Shown here: positions 38,820 through 47,155 of the stretch, in pieces
Numbering within the stretch: position 1 is the first letter of the stretch
How the letters are laid out: every line of letters begins with the position of its first letter
Assembly (NCBI RefSeq): GCF_014189535.1
Contig: NZ_CP050308.1
Span: forward strand, 3,585,001-3,649,000
DNA length: 64,000 nucleotides
Origin: Rhizobium lusitanum
GTDB lineage: Bacteria; Pseudomonadota; Alphaproteobacteria; Rhizobiales; Rhizobiaceae
Direction of reading: 5' to 3'
The notes under the pieces: generated by a model
What the model was told of the DNA's origin: nothing
The model's input: the letters and a program-made list of their open reading frames with translations, nothing else
The model's database searches: none
Made by a program: the position numbers and the translations under genes

Positions 38820-39165
38820 GAAAACTCCATGTCGGCGATCATGCAGAAGCGCCGCGAGGCAGGCAGCGAAACCTGGGATAGAGGCTTCGGGCACAGCATA
38901 GAAACTGAAAAGATCGGGAAGGCACGAACATGCCTCGCGCGATAGTATGTTTGGTGCCATACCTCTGTCGCGTGCGTTTTTTGCAGTGCAGCATACCGCT
39001 TCACGCATAAGTACTTGCGCATCCTCGCCCACCAGCCACTCGCCGTCTCGGCCGCAACTGGCATCGAATGCTTGAAATCGTGGCGGTTGGAACCATCTGT
39101 GAAGGAGCAGGCGTGGGGATCAGCTCCTTCCTGAAACCCATTTGGTGAGAAAACCGAGAGCTTTT
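38820..39165. other. Divergent promoter region with TGC-rich motif
   Basis: A 346-base gap between the MFS gene and the lipid kinase. It holds TTGCAGTGCAGCAT (38981-38994), identical to the motif at 21588-21601, and an inverted repeat GTATG/CATAC (38945-38962). No convincing gene. Confidence 0.4.
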
Positions 39166-40113
39166 ATGAAACTGATCGGCTTTTTCAACCGCGATGGCGG
39201 TACGTTCAAAACCACGGACATGGCCGCCTACGAAAAGAAGGCGGAGCAGGTTTTCCGGGATGCCGGGCATGATTTCGAGGGTCTGGTCGTCTCGGGCGGA
39301 GAAGTGGTGGCGGCGATGGAGCGCGCGGCGCGACGCGACGATATCGACGGCATCGTTGCCGGCGGCGGTGATGGTACGATCTCGGCGGCAGCCTCCGTCG
39401 CCTGGAAAAACGGCGTCGCGCTCGGCGTCATTCCGGCCGGAACCATGAACCTCTTTGCGCGGTCGCTGAAGCTGCCGCTCGATATCTGGCAGGTGCTGGA
39501 CGTGCTGGCGACCGGGGAGGTCGAGCAGGTCGATATCGGCAGCGCCAACGGTCGGCCCTTCATTCACCAGTTTTCCGCAGGCCTGCATGCGCGCATGGTG
39601 CGTTACCGCAACGCCTATACCTACCGCTCGCGCATCGGCAAGATATCGGCCAGCACCCGCGCCGCCTTCGGCGTCATCGTCAACCCGCCGGAGTTCGCCG
39701 TTGATTTCGAAGTGGAAGGACGTCGCGAGCACCGGCATGTCTCGGCGATTTCGGTTTCCAACAACCCCTATGGTGCCAATGCACTGCTTTATGCCGACGA
39801 TCTGCGCAGCGGCGAGCTTGGTTTTTATACGGCAAGGCCGCTGCGGCCGCTGGGCGTCGCCCGGCTTGCCGTCGATATGCTGCGCGGTCGGTTCCGCGAG
39901 AACGCCGATGTCATGGTCATGCATACGCGGGAAGTACACCTGCATTTCCCGAAGCTGCGCAGCCTCGCCAATTGCGTCATGGACGGCGAGCTTCTTCCGC
40001 TGCAACGCGATGTCACGCTCAAGCTTCATGCCGGCGAACTGAAGGTGATGATCCGGCAGGGCACGGCGACGCGCGCCGCCGAGGAAGACACGGCTCGCAG
40101 CGCGATCGTCTGA
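39166..40113 (+). CDS. Diacylglycerol/lipid kinase-family protein
   Basis: A 315-aa DAGK-catalytic protein from ATG 39166. The nucleotide loop GGGDGTISAAASVAW (about residue 67) and GVIPAGTMNLFARSL (about 90) are the family hallmarks of lipid kinases such as YegS and DgkB. The C-terminal beta-sandwich has SNNPYGANALLYADDL. It probably phosphorylates a diacylglycerol or similar lipid at the inner leaflet. The substrate is not shown by sequence. It stands alone and is convergent with the glutamine synthetase-like gene, six bases apart. Confidence 0.88.
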   Translation: MKLIGFFNRDGGTFKTTDMAAYEKKAEQVFRDAGHDFEGLVVSGGEVVAAMERAARRDDIDGIVAGGGDGTISAAASVAWKNGVALGVIPAGTMNLFARSLKLPLDIWQVLDVLATGEVEQVDIGSANGRPFIHQFSAGLHARMVRYRNAYTYRSRIGKISASTRAAFGVIVNPPEFAVDFEVEGRREHRHVSAISVSNNPYGANALLYADDLRSGELGFYTARPLRPLGVARLAVDMLRGRFRENADVMVMHTREVHLHFPKLRSLANCVMDGELLPLQRDVTLKLHAGELKVMIRQGTATRAAEEDTARSAIV

Positions 40114-40119
40114 AATTGA

Positions 40120-41460
40120 TCAAAGCCGCGGCAGATAGGTCCGGTAATCGAAGTCGGAAACGGTGCGCAGGTGGCTGATCGCTTCCTTGCGCTTCGTGTC
40201 GCCATAGAGCTTCTGATATCGCATCCCGAAAATATCGGCGATGAACGGGGAGGTGCTGAAGCGCTCGACGGCGGTGAGGAAGTCATGCGTCAGTCGTGGC
40301 GCATCGGCCGGCACATGGTTTGGTGTTGTCTCTTCGCCGGGATCGAGATCGTTCTCCAGCCCCAGCAATATGCCGCCGAGGATTGCCGCCAGCATCAGGT
40401 AGGGATTGGCATCGGCGCCGGCGACACGGTGTTCGATACGCGCGCCCGGTCCATCCTTTTCGGGAATGCGTATGGCGGTCCCGCGATGGCCGTAGCCCCA
40501 GGTGAGGTCTATCGGCGCAAACGAGCCCGGCTGGAAGCGGCGATAGGAATTGGCATAGGGCGCAAAGACCAGCTGCGCATCCAGCAGAGTCTGCAGCAGG
40601 CCGGCAGAGATCGATTTCAGTTTCACCGGCTCGCCGCCCTTAGCGTCGAGAATATTGTGGCCCTTGTCGTCGATAATGCTGGCATGCACATGCAGGCCGG
40701 AGCCGGCATGGTCTGTATAGGGCTTCGCCATGCAGGTCGATTTCAGGCCGTGTTTGCGTGCCGCCTGTTCGGCCACCCGTTTCAGGAGGATGCAATCGTC
40801 GGCGGCGGCCAGCGCATCCGGGCGATGCAGCAGGTTGACCTCGAATTGGCCGGGGCCGAACTCCGCGGTGGTCGCATCGGCCGGTAGGTTCTGCGCCTTG
40901 GCATAGGCGCGCAGGGTTTCGAGATAGTCGCCGAGCAGGTCGACAGCATCCATGTCGTAGAGCTGGTAGCCGTTCGGTTCGCCGCGATACATCAGCGCCG
41001 GCGGCGGCGAGGGGGTGCCGCGTTCGCGCCAGTCGCCGGCAAGCAGATAGAATTCCAGCTCGGTCGCGACCACGGGCGTCAAGCCGAGCGCCTTGTAGCG
41101 TTCGAGGACGGAGCTGAGGATCGCGCGCGGGTCCTGGAAACTCGGGCTGCCGTCGAGCTCATGCATGGTGGCGAGAACCTGTTTCGATCCCGGCGGCGCC
41201 CAGGGCATGTCGGCGAGTGTGCGCGGATCGGCGACGCAGATGCCGTCGGGGTCGCCGATGGTCATCGACAGGCCGGTGATCTCGTCATTGTCATAGCCCC
41301 AGATATCCAGCGATTGTGTCGAGGTCGGCACGCGCACCGCGCCACTCAAGACCTTCTTTTCGGCCTCGATGGGGATCTGCTTGCCGCGAAGGCGGCCGTT
41401 CATGTCGGCGATCAGCACTTCGATGCGTGCCGTACCCTTGGTCGCGTTGTCAGCCGCCAT
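40120..41460 (-). CDS. Glutamine synthetase-family protein, probable gamma-glutamylpolyamine synthetase
   Basis: A 446-aa glutamate-amine ligase. Metal and ATP motifs of the GS catalytic domain are visible: TTAEFGPGQFEVNLL near residue 205, AGSGLHVHASI near 255 and NSYRRFQPGSFAPIDLTWG near 310. The short N-terminal beta-grasp (ARIEVLIADMNGRLRGKQIP) matches the PuuA/SpuI group rather than GlnA. The divergent class III aminotransferase is a common partner in putrescine or monoamine breakdown. Substrate is inferred from this pairing. The two start codons are 82 bases apart and probably share a control region. Confidence 0.85.
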   Translation of the reverse strand: MAADNATKGTARIEVLIADMNGRLRGKQIPIEAEKKVLSGAVRVPTSTQSLDIWGYDNDEITGLSMTIGDPDGICVADPRTLADMPWAPPGSKQVLATMHELDGSPSFQDPRAILSSVLERYKALGLTPVVATELEFYLLAGDWRERGTPSPPPALMYRGEPNGYQLYDMDAVDLLGDYLETLRAYAKAQNLPADATTAEFGPGQFEVNLLHRPDALAAADDCILLKRVAEQAARKHGLKSTCMAKPYTDHAGSGLHVHASIIDDKGHNILDAKGGEPVKLKSISAGLLQTLLDAQLVFAPYANSYRRFQPGSFAPIDLTWGYGHRGTAIRIPEKDGPGARIEHRVAGADANPYLMLAAILGGILLGLENDLDPGEETTPNHVPADAPRLTHDFLTAVERFSTSPFIADIFGMRYQKLYGDTKRKEAISHLRTVSDFDYRTYLPRL

Positions 41461-41542
41461 GCCCTTGTCATTCCCCGATGCTCACGTCATGGTCGTAAAC
41501 GATCGAAGCCAGCCTTTCAATCGGATAGGGATTCTGCAAACG

Positions 41543-42910
41543 ATGCCCGACACTTCCAGCCGCTCCAATCTCGCCGCCATCGATGCCGCTCATCATCTCC
41601 ATCCCTTCGCGGACATGAAGAAGTTGAACGCCGACGGCGCGCGGATCATCCAGCGTGGCCAGGGCGTCTATATCTTCGACAGCAACGGCAAGAAATATCT
41701 CGATGGCTTTGCGGGGCTCTGGTGCGTCAATATCGGCTACGGGCGAACGGAGATCGCCGATGCCGCCATCCGGCAGATGAACGAGCTGCCTTATTACAAC
41801 ACCTTTTTCGGCACGACGACGACGCCGGTGACGCTGCTGTCGCAGAAAGTCTGCGCCCACGCCGGCCCGCACTTCAATCATGTCTTCTTCACCAATTCCG
41901 GCTCGGAAGCCAACGACACCTGGTTCCGCATGGCGCGCGTCTACTGGAGCGCTATCGGCCAGCCGGCGAAGAAGACCGTTATCGCCCGCAGGAACGGCTA
42001 TCACGGCTCCACCGTTGCCGGCGCCAGCATGGGCGGCATGAAGTACATGCACGAGCAGGGCGACCTGCCGATCCCCGGCGTCGTCCATATCGGGCAGCCC
42101 TATTGGTACGGCGAAGGCGGCGATCTCTCGCCGGAGGAATTCGGCCTCAAGGTCGCCCGCGAGCTGGAAGAGAAGATCGATGAGCTGGGCGAAGACAATG
42201 TCGCGGCCTTCATCGCTGAGCCGGTGCAAGGGGCAGGCGGCGTCATCATTCCACCTTCGACCTATTGGCCGGAAATCGCCCGTATCTGCAAGGCGAGAAA
42301 CATTCTGCTGGTCTGCGACGAGGTGATCTGCGGCTTTGGAAGGCTCGGCTCCTGGTTCGGCTACCAGCATTTCGGCGTCGAGCCCGATCTTGCTCCCATC
42401 GCCAAGGGCCTGTCATCGGGCTATCTGCCGATCGGCGGCGTGCTGGTCAGCGACCGCATCGCCGATGTGCTGATCAACGATGTCGGCGAGTTCAACCACG
42501 GCTTCACCTATTCCGGCCACCCGGTCTGCGCCGCCGCCGCCTTGGAAAATCTCCGGATCATCGAGGACGAACAGCTGATCGAGCGCGTCCGCGACGACAT
42601 CGGTCCCTACTTCGCCAAGGTGTGGGGCGGTCTTGCGGACCATGAGATGGTTGGCGAAGCCGTCAGCATCGGGCTGATGGGCGCGCTGCAGCTCGCCGCC
42701 GACAAATCCACCCACCGCCGCTTTGAAAAGCCGGATGCGATCGGCTCGGCAGTGCGCAATCACGCTTTGACCAATGGTCTTGTGTTACGCGCCACCGCCG
42801 ACCGCATGCTGGCCTCGCCGCCGCTGATCATCAGCCACGATCAGGTGGACGAGATGGTCCGGATCACCCGGCTGGCGCTGGATGCCGTCTGGGCGGACGT
42901 CAGAGCGTAG
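41543..42910 (+). CDS. Class III PLP-dependent aminotransferase (putrescine/omega-amino type)
   Basis: A 455-aa aspartate aminotransferase-fold class III enzyme from ATG 41543 (frame open upstream). Motifs: TNSGSEANDTWFRMARVYW near residue 118, RNGYHGSTVAGASMGG, the PLP aspartate in ILLVCDEVICGFGRLG, and the Schiff-base lysine in PIAKGLSSGYLPIGGV near residue 289. The nearest characterised types are SpuC putrescine:pyruvate and omega-amino acid aminotransferases. With the divergent GS-like ligase it suggests a polyamine catabolic pair. Confidence 0.9.
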   Translation: MPDTSSRSNLAAIDAAHHLHPFADMKKLNADGARIIQRGQGVYIFDSNGKKYLDGFAGLWCVNIGYGRTEIADAAIRQMNELPYYNTFFGTTTTPVTLLSQKVCAHAGPHFNHVFFTNSGSEANDTWFRMARVYWSAIGQPAKKTVIARRNGYHGSTVAGASMGGMKYMHEQGDLPIPGVVHIGQPYWYGEGGDLSPEEFGLKVARELEEKIDELGEDNVAAFIAEPVQGAGGVIIPPSTYWPEIARICKARNILLVCDEVICGFGRLGSWFGYQHFGVEPDLAPIAKGLSSGYLPIGGVLVSDRIADVLINDVGEFNHGFTYSGHPVCAAAALENLRIIEDEQLIERVRDDIGPYFAKVWGGLADHEMVGEAVSIGLMGALQLAADKSTHRRFEKPDAIGSAVRNHALTNGLVLRATADRMLASPPLIISHDQVDEMVRITRLALDAVWADVRA

Positions 42911-43531
42911 TCAGCTCTTATCCGGCAAGGATGGCGCATCCCACTTGCCCGCCTTGTGCAGGGCAAGCGTCAGTGCCGCGACATGAATGACCTGGATCAT
43001 CTTGCCCTCGAGCGCCAGCCCGATAGCCTGCCGGATCGGCATGCGAATGAGGCGGATGCGCTCGGTCGGATCGTCCGAGGGCTTCGCGGTGAGTTCGACA
43101 TTGCGGGCAAGTACGATGTGGCAAAGGTTGGTGTGGGTAGCAGGGTTGGCGGCAAGGCTGCCGACATGCTCCCATTCAGGAGCAGAGAGCCCGGTCTCTT
43201 CCCTCAATTCTCGCGCCGCCGCCTCGACCGGACTGGCATCGCTCGCGTCAATAGCACCGCCCGGCAGTTCCAATGCGACGACACCCAGACCGTGGCGATA
43301 TTGTTGGACCAGATAGATGTTGTCCTCGGCATCAAGCGCCACCACTTCCACCCAGTCTGGATATTCCAGCACATAATAGGGCGCAATCTCCACCCCCTCC
43401 GCCGTGACGCAGGCGTCAGCTCGGACTTTCAGCCACCGGTCGTGCAGCAGCTGGGTGGAGCTTTTAACCTGCCATGGTGGAAGATCGGCGGAGTCAGGCA
43501 GAGCGTTCTCAGGCGTGTCGGTCGGGTTCAT
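42911..43531 (-). CDS. NUDIX hydrolase
   Basis: A 206-aa NUDIX protein from ATG 43531. The box reads GGAIDASDASPVEAAARELR followed by EETGL; REL-x-EETGL is exact, while the first glutamate of the G-x5-E part is altered by a variant GGxIDxxDxSP insertion seen in many NUDIX proteins. It may hydrolyse ADP-ribose or a related nucleoside diphosphate linked compound. The stop adjoins the stop of the aminotransferase with no gap, so transcription converges here without a visible terminator. Confidence 0.88.
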   Translation of the reverse strand: MNPTDTPENALPDSADLPPWQVKSSTQLLHDRWLKVRADACVTAEGVEIAPYYVLEYPDWVEVVALDAEDNIYLVQQYRHGLGVVALELPGGAIDASDASPVEAAARELREETGLSAPEWEHVGSLAANPATHTNLCHIVLARNVELTAKPSDDPTERIRLIRMPIRQAIGLALEGKMIQVIHVAALTLALHKAGKWDAPSLPDKS

Positions 43532-43587
43532 CAGCGGTTCCAGCGTTGAAATCGAGCAGCAGTCCCCGCGGATCGAATGGTCGACGG

Positions 43588-45093
43588 TTATTTCGGGTAG
43601 ACCCAAGCATAGGCGAAGGACATCGTATCACCGGGTTTGCCGCTCATATACTGAACATCCGCGAGCTTGACCTCCGGTGAGGCATATTGCGGACCGAGCG
43701 TGTCATGCAGCCAGTTGGTCAATGGCGCCGGCATTCCCGCGCCGTCGCTTCTCGGCTGCCAGACGACAAGGATCGGCCGGTCTGCGGTCCACACATAGTC
43801 TGCCGTCAGATTTCCGAAGAAGAGCGACATGGTCGGCACATCGGGCAGCTGCAAATGCAGATTGCCTGCCGGTAACCAATTATCCGTCAGCATCAGCCCC
43901 GGCTTCTTGCCTTCCGTCTCGACGACCTGGCGAACGAAGGTGGGGTAGGGGCTGTTGTAATGCTCATAGGAGCCGAAGAGCAGCGGAAAGGTAGCGCAAA
44001 CCCAAAGCAGCACCGGGACGAACAACATCATGGCCAGCGGGACAAAGAAGAAGCGCTTGCCGAAATCCGCCGCCTTGACGCCAGCCACGTCCATCTTCAG
44101 GCAGACATAGATCGGCAGCAGGAACAGAAATGGCATCAGCCAGCGGTCCCGAAGCGCCGTCATGCCGATGGCGATGATCAGGATCAGCACTAGCGCGGCG
44201 ATCACGGCGAACAGGACTTCAAAAAAACGCGTCCATTCGTTCGACTGCCGCAAGTTCCCGAAGAAGCTCTTCCCGAAGACGAGCCAATAGACCAGGAGCG
44301 TCGGCGCGACGATGACGACGACCAGCTTCACGAATTCCAGTGGTCCCTTCAGCAGCTTGGTAAAGGCACTTTTGGGTGCATTCTGCCCCATGATCCCCAA
44401 GGTGCGCCCGGAGGCGATGTCGAGATTGTGGATCAGCCAAAGCCCGTGTGGCAGGAAGGTCAAAGCGGCGATCAGCAGGGTCAGCAGGAAACGTTTGTCG
44501 AAGATGCGCGCACGGCCTTGCGGATGCATCAGGACCGCGACGGTGGCGGCAGCGGCAAGCAAAGCGAAATTGTATTTTGACAGCATGCCGATGCCGAGCG
44601 CTACGCCGGTGAGTACGTAGGAGCCTGTGCTGGGTGCCTTCAGAGTGCGGATCGTACCATAGAGAAAGAGATTGATGGCCAGGAGCTGTGTCACCGTATG
44701 CGTCAGGTCGCGCTGCGCCTCCCAGAACAGCTGTGGCATCGTCAGTAGCGACAGCGTGGCGATCGCCGCGAACACCTTGTCCGACAGCACCTCCTTCGCC
44801 AGCTTGTAATAGCTGAAATAGACCAGGAACAGGACGACATTCTTGACGATGGAGATTGTCGTCAGCGACAGGCCGAAGATGGAGACGACCAGCGCCTGCA
44901 CCCAATTATAAAGCGGCGGCTGGGAATCGTAGCCGAGCGTTAGCCATTGCGAGAACAATGCCTGCTGCGACTCGTCGTATCGCATGCCATGTGGCATGAC
45001 GAGCCGCACCGCGAACTCGAGAAGGAAGTAACCGGCAAGCAAGAGGATAATAGCATCTGGCCGGCGGACCAGAAGTCTATGCATCCAAATCAT
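43588..45093 (-). CDS. GT39-type integral membrane glycosyltransferase
   Basis: A 501-aa polytopic transferase of the ArnT/PMT superfamily, which uses polyprenyl-phosphate sugars on the periplasmic face. The acidic pair in the first loop is Asp40-Glu41 (MRYDESQQALFSQW). SQPPLYNWVQ and QRDLTHTVTQ follow, then about 11 membrane helices, then a periplasmic tail of about 130 residues. Its start overlaps the GT2 gene by 17 bases, so both are one operon. In rhizobia this pairing resembles the Rgt galacturonosyl system for LPS; the sugar is inference. Confidence 0.85.
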   Translation of the reverse strand: MIWMHRLLVRRPDAIILLLAGYFLLEFAVRLVMPHGMRYDESQQALFSQWLTLGYDSQPPLYNWVQALVVSIFGLSLTTISIVKNVVLFLVYFSYYKLAKEVLSDKVFAAIATLSLLTMPQLFWEAQRDLTHTVTQLLAINLFLYGTIRTLKAPSTGSYVLTGVALGIGMLSKYNFALLAAAATVAVLMHPQGRARIFDKRFLLTLLIAALTFLPHGLWLIHNLDIASGRTLGIMGQNAPKSAFTKLLKGPLEFVKLVVVIVAPTLLVYWLVFGKSFFGNLRQSNEWTRFFEVLFAVIAALVLILIIAIGMTALRDRWLMPFLFLLPIYVCLKMDVAGVKAADFGKRFFFVPLAMMLFVPVLLWVCATFPLLFGSYEHYNSPYPTFVRQVVETEGKKPGLMLTDNWLPAGNLHLQLPDVPTMSLFFGNLTADYVWTADRPILVVWQPRSDGAGMPAPLTNWLHDTLGPQYASPEVKLADVQYMSGKPGDTMSFAYAWVYPK

Positions 45094-46096
45094 TCCGATC
45101 GAATATCTTGCGGACGATATAATTCGGGGACAGATCGTCGCGATAATAGATGCGGGCGATCATTTCCGAGAGAATGCCCGTCGTGATCATCTGCACGGAC
45201 GACAGCAGCAGCACGATGCCGACCAACAGCAGCGGCCTGTTGCCGATATCGTCGCCGAAGATGAACTTGTCGATGAAGAGCCAGAACAGCACTATTGCGG
45301 CAAGCGCCCCGAGGCCGAGGCCGAGAGAGCCGAAGAAATGGCCCGGCCGCGCCTTGTAGCGCATGAAGAACATCACCGACAGAAGATCGAGAATGACGCG
45401 GAAGGTGCGCGAAATCCCGTATTTCGACGTGCCGTGCTGGCGCGCATGATGCGTAACGGCGACTTCGCCGATGCGCGAGCTCGGCACGACGCCGGCGACC
45501 CAGGCCGGGATGAAGCGGTGCATCTCGCCCATCAGCTTCACCTGCTTGATGATCGTGGCGCGGTAGATTTTCAGGCTGCAACCATAATCGTGCAGCTTGA
45601 CGCCGGTGATGCGGCCGATGAGATAATTGGCGCACCAGGAGGGGATCTTGCGCAGGAAAAGTCCGTCCTGGCGGTTTTTGCGCCAGCCGACGAGCAGGTC
45701 GAGCTGCCGCCGTTCCAGCTCATCAACCATCGAGGGGATATCCTTCGGGTCGTTCTGAAGGTCGCCGTCCATGGTGGCGATCAGCCGGCCGGTGGCGGCG
45801 TCGATGCCGGCCTGCATGGCGGCGGTCTGCCCGAAATTGCGCTGAAGCTCGACGATACGCAGCTTCAGCCCCTCGCGTCCGAGCGAGCGGCGTGCGTTGG
45901 CAAGCGTGGCGTCCGTGCTGCCGTCGTCGATCAGGATCAGTTCCCAGGGCTTGGTGAAATTCACCATGGCCGAACAGATGCGCTCGATCAGCGGTTCGAC
46001 GCTTTCTTCCTCGTTAAAGACCGGCACGACCAGCGAAAGCTCAAGGGCGCTTGTCGTGTCTGCCAGGGAGAGGATCGACTCTGCCGTTGTCTGCAA
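45077..46096 (-). CDS. GT2 polyprenyl-phosphate glycosyltransferase (ArnC/RgtE-like), TTG start
   Basis: A 339-aa family 2 transferase that would load a sugar onto a polyprenyl phosphate. It shows LSLVVPVFNEEESVEPLIE, LILIDDGSTDAT and the DxD at Asp110/Asp112 (TMDGDLQNDPKD). Two C-terminal membrane helices follow (about 240-262 and 275-300). The start is TTG 46096 with AGGAG nine bases ahead; the next ATG would cut away the nucleotide-sugar motif. It feeds the overlapping GT39 gene. Confidence 0.9.
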   Translation of the reverse strand: MQTTAESILSLADTTSALELSLVVPVFNEEESVEPLIERICSAMVNFTKPWELILIDDGSTDATLANARRSLGREGLKLRIVELQRNFGQTAAMQAGIDAATGRLIATMDGDLQNDPKDIPSMVDELERRQLDLLVGWRKNRQDGLFLRKIPSWCANYLIGRITGVKLHDYGCSLKIYRATIIKQVKLMGEMHRFIPAWVAGVVPSSRIGEVAVTHHARQHGTSKYGISRTFRVILDLLSVMFFMRYKARPGHFFGSLGLGLGALAAIVLFWLFIDKFIFGDDIGNRPLLLVGIVLLLSSVQMITTGILSEMIARIYYRDDLSPNYIVRKIFDRNDLDA

Positions 46097-46189
46097 CTGT
46101 TCTTTCTCCTAAAAGACCGACAGAACCTGCCGGACGGAGCGAGCGACATGTCCGGCGTCTGCCTCCGCTCGCGTTGGGTGCTCTACTAC

Positions 46190-47149
46190 ATGAAGACTCC
46201 GATGGTTGCCAGCCGACAGAGCTGGTTTATTCGCAACCGCATGACGCTGCTCACGCTTGCCGTCGTGCTTGCCTATGCCGCCTTCATCGAGTGGTTCTGG
46301 GGCTGGAGCTCGATCCTGGCGCAATGGGGCAAGGTCGGCGCCCTGCCCATCCTATTGGCGCTGGCGCTTCTGACCGGCACCTATTTTCTGCGCACCTGGC
46401 GCATCTACGACTATTTCCCAAAGGAGACTGGCGGCCATTTCGCCGCACTCTTCCGCGTGACGCAGATTCACAATCTCCTCAACATCATGATGCCCTTCCG
46501 TGCCGGCGAGACCAGCTTCCCCGTGCTGATGCGCTCTGAATTCGGCATTCCGCTGGCGCGCAGCACTTCGGCACTGTTTGTCATGCGGCTGTTCGACCTG
46601 CATGCGCTGCTGGCCGCAGCCGGTATCGGCCTTGCGCTTGCCTCGCCCTATCCGGCGCTTGCCTGGGTCGTGTGGGTTGCCTTCCTGCTCCTGCCGGTTG
46701 CCGGCTTTGCTCTGCGCCAGCCGTTGATCCGCTTCGCCGCCAATGCTTTGCCGAAAAAGGCGCAGGGGCTGGTGCATGAGCTGGAACGCGGCTTGCCCGC
46801 CAATGCTGGTGCCTTTGCCCGCGCCTGGCTGACGACGGTGGTCAACTGGCTGGTGAAGGTCGCCGTACTTGCCTGGGCGCTCGGCCTGATGAATGTCACG
46901 CCGCTCTCGGCCAGCTTCGGCGGTGCGCTCGGCGGCGAGCTTTCGTCGGTATTACCGGTACATGCACCCGGCGGCGTCGGCACCTATCCGGCCGGTATCA
47001 CTGCCGGCGCGATGGCCTTCGGGGCATCGGGCGAAAAGGCCGCCCTCGACAATCTGGCGCAGGCCAGCATAAACGCGCATCTGCTGATCGTGGTATCCGC
47101 GCTGACCGGGACAGCGCTCGGCCTGCTCGCCTCCAGGAAACGCGCCTGA
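46190..47149 (+). CDS. Lysylphosphatidylglycerol synthase transmembrane-domain-type protein (flippase-like)
   Basis: A 319-aa polytopic protein of the MprF/AglD flippase superfamily with about eight membrane helices; an ATG 14 codons earlier (46148) is an alternative start. The family pattern is seen in NLLNIMMPFRAGETSFPVLM and the late LPVHAPGGVGTYPAGITAGA segment. The lysyl transferase domain is absent. It is divergent from the GT2/GT39 pair, which suggests a role in moving a glycolipid carrier or in export of the same modification. The role is inferred from family and place. Confidence 0.8.
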   Translation: MKTPMVASRQSWFIRNRMTLLTLAVVLAYAAFIEWFWGWSSILAQWGKVGALPILLALALLTGTYFLRTWRIYDYFPKETGGHFAALFRVTQIHNLLNIMMPFRAGETSFPVLMRSEFGIPLARSTSALFVMRLFDLHALLAAAGIGLALASPYPALAWVVWVAFLLLPVAGFALRQPLIRFAANALPKKAQGLVHELERGLPANAGAFARAWLTTVVNWLVKVAVLAWALGLMNVTPLSASFGGALGGELSSVLPVHAPGGVGTYPAGITAGAMAFGASGEKAALDNLAQASINAHLLIVVSALTGTALGLLASRKRA

Positions 47150-47155
47150 CCGGGC

